Source: Typhlomys cinereus (lineage: Eukaryota; Chordata; Mammalia; Rodentia; Platacanthomyidae). From it: 64,000 nt of DNA. Position numbers and translations under genes: made by a program. The stretch lies in assembly GCA_023101885.1 (NCBI GenBank), contig JALPQD010000514.1, positions 93,602 through 157,601 on the forward strand, given 5' to 3'. Below the pieces are notes generated by a model. That model was not told where the DNA came from, searched no databases, and was given only the letters and a program-made list of their open reading frames with translations. This document shows positions 28,713 to 43,500 of the stretch, piece by piece; position 1 is the stretch's first letter; each line of letters opens with the position of its first letter.

Positions 28713-31700
28713 CAGAGAGAGATAGAGAGAGATAGACAGACAGACAGACAGATAGACAGATAGACAGACAAATACCACATCAAGTTGAAAATGGCTCTAG
28801 GGGGTTGCCAGGGTCAGTTGAACATCATTCAGGACTGTGTAGATCTCTAGTTATGGATTCTAGCCATGGATTGGCCAAGAGCAATCAAACCAAAAAGACA
28901 TTAACCTTGACCTTCCTAGAAGGAACAAGCCTTGAACAAGTGTTCATGGCTTACAATCTGGAGACCAAATGTATCTTGCACAACTAAAAGGTGAGGTGGA
29001 GTTGCTGGGTCAGCGGGCTGTTCTCCCCTACCTTGCAGGATCGCCCCTCAAGACATTCCACCCAGGTCACTTAGGAACAATATTATTTATTCCTTTATTC
29101 ATCTCTTTATTTCCTTTGGTCACACTTAATGGCTTTGGGATAAATGGTTAGGGAATGAGAGGCAAGAGAACACCAGGGATGAGCATGTGTTTTTGGCGTT
29201 TAGAAAAGAATCTTCACAGTAGCCTCCGCAGGGCATTTGAGATTGCAGATGCTGTGGAATAACCTCATGTTCTTTCACTGGCAAGAACTTAGATTTTCTT
29301 GTCTACTAGACAAAGCATTCTTCTGGTAAGTGAGCACCTCTGGGTGGAGAGCTGGACATGAAAAACCTCCCTAGTAACAAACAGGATTAAACAGCCTCGC
29401 AAGCAAATCCCTTAGGATCATTCCCAGCTTCATTCAAAATCGAACTGTAAGCAGCAGGGATTACACAGAGCAGGAGTTTCTCTAACATGTACTGGAACTG
29501 TTCAGGGGTCCCTAGAGTCCCCCAGCAAGACACCCACCTTGCAAGGACTAAACGTTTATGTCTCCCCATACTCGCCTGTTGAAGCACTAATCCTCAACGT
29601 GATGGTATATGGAGACAGGCATTTGGGCAATGACTAGGTGAATTAAGCCAGGAGGATGAGGCCCTGATGAATGGGGTTAGCACCCTTATAGCAAGAGATG
29701 CAAGAGAGGAGATTCCCCATCTCCAGCCTAAAAGAACCAAGCAAGGCTGTGGCCATCTGAAAACCCGGAGAGGGACTCTCACCAGACAGCAAATCTCTCA
29801 GGCACCTTCTCATTTGATAGCCCAGCTTTTGTAACTGTGAAGAATAAATTCCTGCCATTTAAACCTCCTGTCTGACAATTTTACTGTAACAATCCAGATT
29901 GCCACCAAACTACTAAAAGACACTATCCTGGCTTGAATGGGAGATGGTCACCACAGGCCCATGTATCTGCAACCTTAGCTGACGCTGGGAAGGTTGTGGC
30001 AACTTTAGGAGATGGAGCCTTGCTGAAGGCTCATCATAGGACCTGGGTCATGCGGTTGGTTAGCCCCACCCTGCTTCCACTAGGAGGCTGTGCTAGGAGT
30101 CTACAGCTGCTCGCTCAGCCTCCACACTGTACGTGTGGCCACCTCCAGCCTCTACAGTCAGCCATGCCTTTTCCACCATAATGAATTGTATCTCCCCTCT
30201 GGAACTGTAACCAAACAAATCTGTCTTTTCTCCTCTTAAGTTGTTTGAGTCTGCATTGTCTCACAGCAGCAGAGAGAATAACTGTGTCAGACACCTCAGA
30301 GTCCAAGATGTGGGTCTGGGGTTAGCCACCAAGCTTCAGGAAGAAGGGAGGAAAACCAAGTCTTCACCTAGTGTTTCCCACTCACAAGTAATTAATCAGT
30401 TCAGCAATACATGGATACCTGCCCATAGGATGCCTAGATAATACAGCGTGTATTCCGAGTGAAGATGAGGAGAACAAACTAACCCCAGCAAACAGTCTCT
30501 CACATCGACATCTGAGTATCACTGAAATCATTTCCGATCACAAAAGAAACTTGGTAATTTTTCTGTCTCCTTTTGCCTAATTCTTCCTCAGCTATCAACA
30601 AGTAACTAATTAGAATGAAAAATATCCTGTTCTGCCTAATGATGAGCAAAGTTCACAGTGACAGATTTAGCTGGAGGAAGCCCGTTCTTCTCAATCACTT
30701 TGTTGTGTCCTCCTGACAAGCACTTTGCAGGAGAAAAACTGACCACGTTGAGCAGCTGAATGGTACTTTAATCCCACGGCTGTGGTTTCCTGGGATCAAG
30801 GGTGCCAGAACGGATGCTCCTTTCTGGCTACCGTCATGAGGCCATGAGCCCAAGTAGGTAAAAGGGAGAAAAAAGAAATTAGAGCAGGAAAGAAAAAGTT
30901 CATGAAAGAGCTTTGAGAAGAATGTTTAGGGCAACAAAAGCTGGCCATCTGGATCTGCAGGGAAGGTAGTTAAGTTGGGCAGGATCAAGAGAAACCCACA
31001 AGGGCTATGACGGGTACGGACCAAGTGACGGGGACGTATTGACACAGCCAGCCACTCCCTCCCACTTGGGAATGGTTGGGTTCATTGTGAGTCTCTTATG
31101 ACAACTGTGCTGTTGAAAAAGAAGAAAAGGGTTTCCACAATAGAATGGGTTATTTAAGACTACAAAAGCCGCCCCTTCTAACTCGCCAGAGAAATGGAAA
31201 CAGGCTGTATCCCCTGACCTGTTCCTGGTACCTCAGTGACCATAATCACAGTCTAGCAGACTTTCTACTGTGTTAATAACACACTCTGAGGGTAGGTTCT
31301 GCTGACTGTCAGGTGGGAACTCCACCGGAACTCTGAGGATAGAGTGCTAACAAACTTCCAAAAGTGCTATCCCAGGAGGCACTGCGCAGGAGTTTGCAGA
31401 GGTGATATGAAGATGTGCAGGTGACCACATGTGTCACATACTTTAACTAGCTTCCCTCCTGTCTCTTTAAAAATGCTCTTTGGGGGCAGTGACATGAACT
31501 CAGCTGGTAAAGATGCCTGCATACAAACATGGTGACCTCAGTTCAATCCCTGGTGGAAAGAGAGAACCAACTTTCAATATTGTCCTTTGACCTCTTCAGC
31601 AGAAGCACTATGGCACATTTGCATCTTTCTCTTTCCTCTCTCTCTCTGTTTCTCTCTCTCTGTGTGTATCTCTCTCTGTTTCTCTCTCTCTCTCTCTCTG

Positions 31701-34438
31701 TCTCTTTCTCCCCGCTCGCTCTCTCAAATAAATATTTTAAAAGGCTATTTGGACTGGGTATGGTGACTCCTCCAGGAGGTAAAGACAAAAAGACTTTAAG
31801 TTCCAGGCCAGCTTGGACTACCCTGTCTGTTTGAAATCAGCCTGGCTACACTGGCAGATTCTTAGACAGAAGCAAAACAAGAAGAGAGCTCTTTGGATGA
31901 ACATTGGAACACTAGATCAAGCCACAGGGAAAAGCAGGGAGGCTAAAGTGGTGGGAGGGTGGTATTTGTAGGGAGTGAGGCTAGGGAGAAGCAGCTGGCA
32001 CCCGTTACTTTTTACTACTAGACAAGAAAGGGATGAGCAGAAAAATGCTTAGAGGAGGTGGATGGTTCAACAACACAAGACACTGACAAACCAGGGCCCG
32101 TTCAGCACTTACTCACTAGATAGTTACAATCACATTAAGGACGTTGATCAACAACCTCTACCTTGGAGATTATCTTCCAGTCTCTTAGAAACAGCATCGA
32201 AGATCCATCCTGGTTAGCCTGAGCTGATCTCAGATTGCACCTACTGCTATGAGTTGTTCGATCTAGCAACGCAGAAGGTGTGGCCACAATTTCAAATACA
32301 AGCACAAAAGGCTCACGGAACTCAAAAGGAGATTTAAAATGGTAATGGTAGTCAGGAGATGGTACCTACTGTAGACAACAACACATCAACAGATGATTTG
32401 AGCGACACCGCGCACTGAAGCCAGCCCTGGAGGAGGTGTGGAGATGAAGGCTGTGGCGATAATCGCGGGCTTTCCTGAGCATGGACGGCGATATAGGGAA
32501 GGCACAAAACCTGGAGTGCATTTAATGATGCAAATCAGGAAAAAAAAATCTCCTGGAAAGGGGACTGGGGAGATGGGTCAAAGACAAAGTGCTTTCTCTG
32601 TGTGTTAGTTTCATCTTCCTGTTGCTGAATGAATACAGGACTCAAATAACTTAGGGGAGTAAAGGTTACAGTCCGTTATGATGGCAGGAGAGGTTATACC
32701 AATATCAGGAGCCAAAGATCTGGACATCCACACCCACAGGAAGAGCTGGGAGGGGGCACACTTCCCGAGTTGCCATTGTGCCAAAACACTGAGCCAATCA
32801 GTTCCCTCTAGCTTATCCGCCCGCCCAGAAATGGGCCCCATCAATTACATAATCTCCCACAGGCTTGCTCAAAGCTCACCTTAGCTAAATTACTCTTCAC
32901 CGGTATACCTAAAAGCTCAATTTTCAATTGTCAAGTTGACACCTAAAACAAACTGGTACCCCAGACAGGCACGAGAACCAAGGTACAAATCCCAAGAATG
33001 CATGTAAAAAGCCAGGAATGGTGGCACATGCCTCTTACCTCAATGTTGGGGATATGGAGACAGAAAAAAACCTAAGTCTTGCTGGCCAATTGGTGTTGGA
33101 GATACAGAGAGAGGAGAAGCACCAAGTCTTGCTGGCCAGTTAGTTGGCCAATTGGTAAGCTCTGGGTTCAGCCAGAGACAGGGTCTCAAAAAATAAGGTG
33201 AACAGCAATAGAATAAGACCCCAATGTCAACCTATTATATAGACATGCACATATATGTGTGAACACATAAACATGGACACATGCATATAACAAACACGCC
33301 CATGCTTGCAAGCACAAAATAGATGAGCTCCTGGAAGAAAAAAGGCATCACCATCTTCAGACAGCACAGGAAAGCGGATATTATTGAACACGGATTCAGT
33401 GAGTTGCCTCCTCCTCCAACACGAAGTAGACAGCATGAGAAAAGGGGGGAAAAAACAAGCATGGTGAAATCCTCAGTGTTGCAGGTGACACTGCGAAGTT
33501 ATTTCCAACATGATCCCACAGATCACAAAGATGTGACACACTGGAAGCTGTCTCCACTGCTTGCCACAGGAAAATTAGGAAGTAAATGATGCCTTGGGTA
33601 TCACTTTACAGAACTGAGGAAAGGTCTAGCTTAATAGAATGGCATTTACATTCAGAGGAAGAAAAGAATGCTAGGCTTGAAAGCACACAGAAGGACAGGA
33701 ACCTGAAGTGTGCTGAGAGCCTGGACTGGCTCTTAGCATCCTTAGGCTACAAAGAATGAGAAGTTGTATAATGTCAGTCACACATCTGGACTTTCACCAT
33801 CAGATCGTGTGGTCACCTGTGTGTTATGATGGAGGCAGATGGAAAGCATACAGAGCCATACCATACAAAGCAGTCATCTGAAGACAAATGCCTTACTGTT
33901 TTGGCGTGGCCCTTACGGAATGAAATGCGACACACTGGAACAACATACCTTTTGCGATAGTCAAGGGCTCACCTTGTTTTACAACTCCAGGGCAATGCCA
34001 TTGGCCATGCATCGTTCAAATTCTGCATGGCTAAACAGATTACCATGGAACGGCAGAGCCCTTCAGAGGGAAGGACAGGGGCCACCACATCCACTCGAAT
34101 TCACCCAATGCTATAGCTCTAAGGAAGAATTAATTTGAATTTAATATACAAGATGATACCAGTGTTTTTGCATGTTGGCACTGTGGTAGGGTAGAAAACA
34201 CAACAGCCTTTATTTGATAACCCTGATTCTGCCATTCCATGGGACTGTGGGTCCTGGCCAGAGGTCAGCGCTAATGTTGACTGATGTAATCGTTACCCTT
34301 CTGATGCTGTGAGAAAATACTCTGACACAGTCAGCTTCTTATTTGGCTTAAGGCTGCAGAGGAATTGAGTCCATTATATTCCAGAACACATACAGAGGGC
34401 ATAGTGGTTCAAGCAACTCACAGCAGCCATCAGGAGAG

Positions 34439-34470
<32 letters not shown>

Positions 34471-37400
34471 CGCGAGAGCCCTACTCTAACCTCAACGCTG
34501 CCCCTGGTGGCATGCTTCCAACAGCGCCATCAGCTGGAGACCAAGTATTCAACCGCATGAGCCTGTGGGGGGGACAATTAACATTCCAGACATGACACTG
34601 ACCAAGATGAGTTTCCATCTCTGTGATGTGTGATTAAAATGCCTGCCCATGTTGCTGGGCTAAAGTTATTTCACCCCTGGTAGTAGAATACGGATTCAGA
34701 CCTTCTTAAGTATGCAGTTTCTGACAATATATTAAAATGAAGACAGAAAATAAAATGTCTGAAATCAAGATGTAATGCAAATATCATATTCATCAACACA
34801 GTCAGAATCATAAAAAACATTTCTTTTGAATTTTGCTCATAATTTTAAAGTTTTGAAAAAAATCCCTGTGGTATGGAACTTTCTTTAAATTGCCATACAG
34901 ACTTGGAAATTCCTCAATGGTAAGTTTTCAAAATAATTGGTTACTTGAGTAAATTCTACTTTTTAAGTATAAAGTGTTTATCTACCACAGCTAATTCATC
35001 CATCATGCAACAAGGAACAAAATTATTACATATGACAATCAAATAAAAAAATGTGATGCTTGTTCTACTTAAAAGAGCGAAGAAAAAACTATGAGTCAGT
35101 CACTACCTGGGGGCTTTGGTTTCGCTGGAATCTTGCTTGGTGACAGACTCCAGCACTGTGTTCTTTCAGTGGGCTCTTGCCTTTCCTGTTCGGGTGCATC
35201 ATTTTAAAATCTTTCCCTTCAGAAAATAAGCATGCAAAGGAAAACTATTCCTAAAGCTGCCTGGAGGATGGACTAAAGACTAAAATACAGAAGGTGCTTG
35301 GTAAGACATAGTCAGCGACTTCTAGATTGAGGCAAAAGGTGGTACAAGTCTCAGCAGACTGCTACGGCTCTGCTAGTCATGGAACTTTGTGGGTGCTACA
35401 GGGATGGAATGTGAGCGAGAGAGGGCAGTTGCCTTCGCGGAGTATTCTCTGTCATGATCAAAGATGAATAAAGTATCAGGGTGCAATACAGAACAATATG
35501 GTTAATCCCCTCCCTCACTGGCATGGGCAAGAGACACCCAAAAAGCCGGCTAAACACTATCTCCAGACATGTCTGTCAAGTCCACTCAAGAAGACACCTT
35601 TAAGTCAGTGCAGGAGTGAAGAAGGACGCTGGTGAGGGCCAAAACAGCATAAGAAAGGCTCAGGAAGGGAGGACTCTATCCTACGGAATGAAACGTTCAT
35701 CCTCTGCTGAGCTACTTAGACACGGGTGTCAACTTGACAAGAGAAGGCTGAGCTCTGAGCACATTTGTGAAGAATTAGTAATTACGGCAAGCCCGGAGCA
35801 AGCAGGGGGGAGATTATCTAAATGGTGTAAGCAGACCCAGCCCATAGTGGGTGGGACCATTTGCCGGACAGGAGCATAAGATGGAGAGAGCTGGTTCGAT
35901 AAGGAGTCATACTTACGCAAACCCTGGCATACAGGTATTCTGGAAAGTGAGAAGGTTTGCCCCCACCCCACCCACACATACACTTGGCAAGTCTTGTGGA
36001 TGTGTTTTGGCCAGTTCTCTCAGCTGCTGATGTTGGTTTGAACGCTCCTGTTAAACAGGACTATGAACTGCAACCAGAATCCAGGAAAGTTTGTCACTAA
36101 CCACCAAACTCTGATTTTCCGATTTACAGATGACAGAATTCCTTTACAGACAGACCACAGGATTCCTTGGCTTCCATATTCTCATGAGCCAATTCTCATA
36201 ATATCTCAGTGCTGTTTCTCTGGAAAATGATAATTAATGGACAAAATCTGAGTGTCATAAAAGAATGAGGCTCTTATTAAAAAGAAATGCCTAAAAAAGA
36301 TTTCAGGAGTAGAAAACTCTTTAAGGACCAAAGTCAATGTAATTCTCTATCTGCCCACCCGTCTATTAGATCTTTCTTCTTTTTGTTGCTTGTTTATATC
36401 AACTAACCCTTTTTTTTAGCATAAACCACTTTGTTTGTGTAATATAAAACATGTATTTTATTCTTGATTAGAGAATGTCAGAACCAACGGAATCTACATC
36501 TTGGTCTGTTTTGTGTTGTTACATCTAAATACCACACCTTGACATGAAACACAATTTATTTCTTAGAGTTCTAGAGTCTAGAAAGCTCTGGATCAAAGAG
36601 CCTGCATCTAGAGAAAGCTTTCTGATTTCAAAATCCCATGGCAGAAAGTGGAAGGGCAGGCCTTCTGAGGAGAGGGCAAGAGAACAAGAGAGAACTGAAT
36701 CGAGTCATCCTCTTGACTAGCCCCTTCTGAAATATGGCATCAATCAGTTTATGAAAGGACAGCGCTCATAGCACATGCAACTTAGATACAGGCATCAGTC
36801 TGACAACTGAGTTAAGGAAAAATATATACACCTATGAGGAATTATTCAGTTAAGGCAAGCTTGGAACAAGCCTGTAAGAAATTACCTTATTGATATAAGA
36901 ACACCCAGTCTATAGTAAGTAGAACTATTTCATGGGAAGTTGGATAAGATGGGAAGAACTGGTACAATATGTTAAACAGGTTGGCAAGTTGGAAATGCAT
37001 CCTTCTCTCGAGCTCTTCTATGGGTATGGTGTGGCCAATTCTCTCAACTTCTGATATCGGTATGAATTTTTCTGCCATGCAGATGAGCTATAATCAATAA
37101 ACCCTTTACCACCCTAAACTGGTTGCATACTTGTATCAACAAAAGAGTAAGTGAGAAAGTCTAAAAATCTCTTTTTAGGTCCCATTTCCCAACACTGTCA
37201 CAATACAGATGATATTGCTAGTATGTGAGCTATGGGGACACATTTAAACCACAGTCCTTGAGAACACTATGGCCCAGTGTGGGGTTTTTTCCCTAAGATT
37301 CTACAGAACCCTAGAATCAGAACTGAGACTACATTATGACTTCTACATTCTAACTCCTAAGTTTACTATTTCCAAAGTGGGAAAATAGCACTCACAGCTG

Positions 37401-40298
37401 GTTATTTTTTTTTAATTTCCGCTCATACAAACTTAACAGGTACATCAGTCCCCTCCCTCCCTCCACCTGCCCCCAACCTCCCTGCTCCCCCCTCCCCTCC
37501 CTCCTCTCCCCATCCCCCAATGCCTTCTCCCAGTGGCTCCCCCCCAATCCCAGGAGCATCCTTTAATGTGCATGCCAAACTCTCTTCTGGGTCCTCCTCT
37601 ACAGCTGGAGTTCTTTAGAACAGAGAAGAGAAAATCCTATCACAATAAAAATAGCATGAACCGGAATGGAAGATCCCTTTCCATCTTGAATAAAATGTGA
37701 CAGTTACATAAAAGATTTCAAAGTAATGCAAGGAATACAGAGTCCCGAGCAGTAAGAGGCCCACATCACAATGTCATAAACTCCTGAGAATAATCGCTGG
37801 ATCTTTTTGGAGCACAATTCATGTTCAAATAAAAGGCTGAATTAAATCATTTCACTCTATGAAATAAATGAGGGGAGGAACAATTAATGTTTATGTAGTG
37901 TTCACTATACCAATGAGCCATGCTGGAATAATAATAGCAGAAGAAGCTAATACTTTCCAAATGGCTGACAGGGATGGAAGAATTCTAACCCATGCATTCC
38001 CGAAAATAACTCTACTAAGAGCAAGCTGGTAACAAGAATAAACACAATCGCTTAGAGCCCAGTTGATAGTCCTCAATTATATCCAGCCCAACACAGTGGT
38101 GTTTGTTGGAGTGAGGGGCATTCGTAGAGGAGTCACTGAGCCTAGTTCTCAAGCAGGACTTGCAACACCCACCAACCAAGAACGCAAAGAAATTATTAAA
38201 GATTAGGTTCCTGCCCAATGGATGGTAGCTAGGAGAGAAATGTGAGCTCAGACAAGGGACATTATGACAGCACTGGTGTGGCAAGGATGTAAAGTGCACC
38301 TCGATGAAAAAATCATGACACTGTTTGCACATTCGGACTTCCTTATTTCCCAGATCTAGGTTGTGGACTGAGCATGGCATTCTCGGTAGTTCCCTGAGTC
38401 ATTCTAACACAGGATGGAGAGTCTCCTATGTAGATGAGAAGGCACCCATCAATGAGGGGCTTCTCAGAAAGAGGACTAAAGTGTGAACACGCTTTCTTGG
38501 AGAAAGTCAATGACCCAAATATCGCCTTGCTTGGCCTGGTTGGCACCATCTGTGAGAGACCGATATACACCCCAAGAGCTAGCTCTCCATGCCTGTTATA
38601 TCCCTCCCAAATATTTCCCCCACCTTGGTGATTCTTACTCCCTACATTTAAAAGCATACACTAGCATATTCCATCGCCCAGTCATTTAAACCTTGATATT
38701 TAACCAACAAAAATGCCTACATATGTTCAAGACATATATCCATATGTTCATGGCTACACTATTTATAGTAGCCCTAGTGGGGAATACCTGTGCTAGGTAA
38801 CTCTGCTACTGTACTGGGTTTCTAAAAGGTTTTCTTTGGCTCACTGATTTGGAGCTTCCAGCCCTGCATGGATGACCCTATTGCTGATGGGCTGTGTCAA
38901 TACACCACAAAGCAACGAGACTGCAGACATTCTGTCAGGGAAACGTCTGCCAAAGCAGCAGAAGGGGTCGGGCCCTATGATCCCCGTCAAGGCTGTGCTT
39001 CAGCCGCCACCCTCTCTTCTCACCCTGCCTCCTACGTTTTCCACCACCCCTACTAGCAACACGTGATGAGTTGAGTTCTCTACCAAAGTTCCCAGGTAAT
39101 TTTGGTTTCAAACTGCAGAAATATTCAAATGAACAGGTGATCTTCAATAGCAGGATGGACAGATACACTGTAGTTTTGTAAGACACTTCACACAGATGAA
39201 TCTCACAATGTTATACTCACTCTTCTTTTTGCTGCTGTGAGACAATACTCACACCTAACTTAAGAGAGAAAGGGAGATTTATTTGACGCATAGTTCCAAA
39301 GTGGATATAGTCCATCATCCCAGGAAACACACAGTAGAAGACATTGCTGAAGGCAGAAGCAGGAGGTCAGTTCAGGACATCACAACCATCAAGAGACAAG
39401 GAGAATAAGCATAAACTGGGCAGAAGCAGAGCTGGGTTACCAAGCCTCAAAGTCTACACTCCCTGTGATGTGCCTTCCTTCAACCAAGTTCTACCTCTCG
39501 AAGGTGCCACAGTCTCCCCAAACATGAACACCAGCTAAGGATCCAAATACATGAGCCTGTGGGGACAACTCACTTTAAACCGTGACACCCAGGCAGGAAG
39601 CCGAGCTAGGGAATTGGACGCTTGATGTATGACCATTGCACTGTCCTCCTGAGCTTTCTTAATGGTGCAACAAAACAGGAAAAATTAGTATGTGCCTTAA
39701 AGTCAAGAGAATGGTCACCTTTATTGAGATAGTGATGGGAGGTGCAGAGACTCCTGAAGTGTTGAGAAAATTCTGTTTCTAGGTTTTGAACAATGGTCAA
39801 ATTATACTGCTGTTGCATGCATAGTGCATACAGGACTTTAAAAGTTTTGTTTTTTTTTTATGAAATGGATCTTTAAAGAGTATGTGTGCTTGATGAAAGG
39901 ACCCTCTACTTCTCTAGCTCAGATAATAGGCACATTAATAGGTCAGCACCCGCAGATGGTTTTTGAAGAGCCATTGGCCCATCCAGGGCGGACACCATGG
40001 CTTTAGAACATGACCGGCCGGGCGCACTCGCTGAGGAGTTTTCTCTTTGTCCCTCCACAGGCTTCATACAGGACTTAGAGAAAGGGAAGACAGTGCTAAG
40101 CCAAGACATGGTTCCTGAAGTCTAGCAAGCTCCATCAAAGCCTGCCTCTGTCACATTACCTGGATAACTGAGCACGTTGTTTAAGTTCGTTAAATCTGTT
40201 TCTCAGCTGCTGAATGCATTATCATCATCAATATCACCATAATGTCGATGAGGTTTAAAAAAGTATTCTTCAAGAGAGTTTAGCACAGTGAAATATGG

Positions 40299-40349
<51 letters not shown>

Positions 40350-40554
40350 AACATACCCTAGAAAACCAAGTATGGCAATGGCTTCTGTAAACCCCAATAG
40401 TGGGGAAGGCTGACACAAGGACAACCATGAGTTTGAGGTCAACCTGGCTGTAGCAAATTCTGGGGTAGCACAGACCATGTCCAGGGGAAAAAAAATTATA
40501 CACATATGAGACAGAGAAAGAGAGAAAGACAGAGAGAGATATGAGAGAGTGAGT

Positions 40555-40593
<39 letters not shown>

Positions 40594-43500
40594 GCATGAC
40601 ATTTCATTTACATTTTTTGCTCTTTTTTTATTCTCCTAACAAAGTGTGTACAAGTTTAGAAACACAGAAATACAGGGCCAGCAAGATAGCTCAGCAGGTA
40701 AAGCACCTGTTTGCAAATATGGCAACCTGAGTTTGATCCTTAAAATCCCACATGGTAAAAAAGGAGATAATTGATTGCTGACTTCCTTAAGTTGCTGTCC
40801 TCTGACACCTGTGCACCAAAGCATTCATGCTCATGTCTCTCTCTCTCTTTCTCTCTCTCTCTCTCATAAATTAACTAATAAATTAACATTAAAAAGAACA
40901 CAGAAATATGACAAATTAAGTATTTTGATATGGTCTGAAAATTTAAACATGCAAAACTTTTAAAAAAATATTGGCAAAGCCACCATTCCTCTCTTGAAAG
41001 TCTAGGCCATATAACCATTCTCTGATTTCTAAAACACTTTAGAAAACTGGGAAGCCAAATCCCTTTCCAGCCTATGCCTCTGATGCTGTGTGCCTCTCAA
41101 ATGGCTCAGTTCTCCTTTGAAATAATTAACTACCTTAAGTCTAAAGGAGAGATACATGGAAGAGAGTATGGAAAAGCAAAGATCTTTCAGAGGTCCACGG
41201 CAGTTACAATTGAAGTCACCACTGCTGGTCATTACAAACTTATTCTGTCAGCCTATGAGCCAGTGCTGGCCCAACATGATCTTGTCCACCACCACACCGC
41301 ACATTGTTCCACGATCGAATGTCTATTTTGAACACAGAAGAAACTGAACAGCCATGAAATATCACAAAGCTCTCACATGTGATCACTGAACTCGGTGAAG
41401 AGTTTTGGAGGAAATCATGAAGAAAGGAGAGGGTTGAGCTGATGCTCATCAGACTAGATTCAGAGCTTCAGTTTTTCCACGGCTGGTGTTCCTCAACAAT
41501 CCTACAAACCCAAGTCTCCAAGTTGACAGGGAGCTTAGCTTAGAGAATATTTTAAAGAATCCTAACTGATACAAGATTAGTGGCACAAACCTTTAATTTC
41601 AGCTATGCAGGAGGCTGAAGCAAGAGATCCTAAATTCAAGGCCTATATGGGTCACAGAGCAAGTTCAAGATCAACCTGGACAGCATACTGGGAACCCCCC
41701 AATCTTAAATTTAAAAATAAAAAGAGGGGTTGCCTAGGATGCATGAGGACCCAAATTCAATCCCCAGTAATGCTGAAATAAAAAAAAAAAGAAAAGTAAA
41801 TGCTGCAACTGAGCACCTTGTGGCAAAGGCATGCCTGCCCCAGTCACCTCTGGAAGTCAGCTTTTTACATTACCTACCATCTACGGAGGTCTGGCCTCTG
41901 TTAGCCATGCACAGGTAGGAAGTTATCCAGCGCGGCATGAAAGGAGGAGGATGTCAGACATGCACATTCCAATCCCATCTGCCCTGCATGATGCTGGAGA
42001 GTCCACAAAATTTAGACAACTTTGTGACTTACCATCTATATGGTAACAATCATGTGCTCCCAAAGATTATATGATAATATAAGCAATTAGAGACATTCGA
42101 ACAAGGCTCTTTACTGTAGACATTATAGGTAATGTTGTCCTTAAGACAAAAAGAAACTGAGGGGCTAGAGAGGTGGCTCAGCGAGTAAGGACATTTGGTG
42201 TACGTGCATGAAGACAAGCTGGACAAAGTCCCACACACACTTATAACCACAGAACCGAGTGGGGGTGAGATACAGAAGGATTGCTGAGGTTTGCCAGCTT
42301 GCAGCCTACCTAAAAAAAAACTCAAGCACCAGGCTCAGAGAGACCCTGCCTCACAGGAATAAGGCAGAGAACAGTAGAGGAGAATATTCAATGCCCTGTT
42401 CTGTGCACACACATAGATGTGTACACCTCCATGCCATGCGCACACAGTGATATGCGCACAAAGCATGCATGCACGTACATCACACAAATGCCTGGAAAAA
42501 GAGAAAGACCCCAGGAATGCACATACACAAGAAAAGGCCATGTACAGACAGAAGGAGAAGACAGCCACCTGTCACCTGGCAGAGATGATGCCTTAGGAAT
42601 TACCACCCCTGCTAGAACCACGACCTTGGATCTCCTAGAAGAACATGCATTTCTGTTGTTTAACACACTATCTTTGGCATTTTGCTATGGCAATCCTGGT
42701 GACTTTAAAAAATATGTATTCTATCACCATTTCCTTTGTTGGCTTTACCAACATTTCAAAGTATTTTTTTTTGCATAATTCAGCACCACTCTCTGAGGAA
42801 AGGAGAGGATTCCATCAGGCCCACATCTTCCCATGGAAACCACTCAGAAGTGCTATAGGAAAGGGATTTAAATGTGCCAATATGGAAGGAATTTCAGAGC
42901 ATGTGGACTATACCATAAGTGAGGTTTCTCACTCTGTGAGCTACACAGGTGATGTCATCAAAGGTTTGACCTCATTCCCAAAGGGAAGAGTGATGAGGGG
43001 TGTGGTAAAGACAGCAGTAGTCCACTGAGCAATCTAACCCACAGTGCAGTGCCTCTAGGAACCTTTGAGACAGAGAAGTGGCTCAACACTGACCCCTACT
43101 GGTCAGACACTCCGCCAGAAGGACCACTCAGTCACCATCAAATTACACTCACCTTCAAAAAATAATGTGCAAACCCATTAGTCAAAGAAGCAAGCCTCTA
43201 GCGACATGAACTCACCTCGAGCTTTCCTGCGTAACAGAAGATCTCATATACGGAGATCAGGCTTTCTTTCAAGCAAGCTCATGGAAAGTTATGAAAAGCG
43301 GATACAGGATGTAATTTTCAGCTGTTATTTGTGCCGACTGCAGCACTGACTCTCATAATAGCAGCTGGTTACAATGACAAAGCAGTAGGTGATACGACTT
43401 TTTATGGTTAAAAAAAACTACTTTATTATCCAACCAGTTTTCTTAACATAGAGAACACTAATATATCTCTGTATAGAGTTTCAATACACAGAAAATACCA

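Noticed and set aside
28475..28783. Ser/Leu/Ile/Tyr-rich membrane-like minus-strand frame
   Set aside because: Translation of the GATA/GAGA/GACA microsatellite.
40203..40607. 134-codon minus-strand frame with His/Thr and Ser/Leu runs
   Set aside because: Made of (TG)n and (GA)n arrays with a B1 fragment between them.
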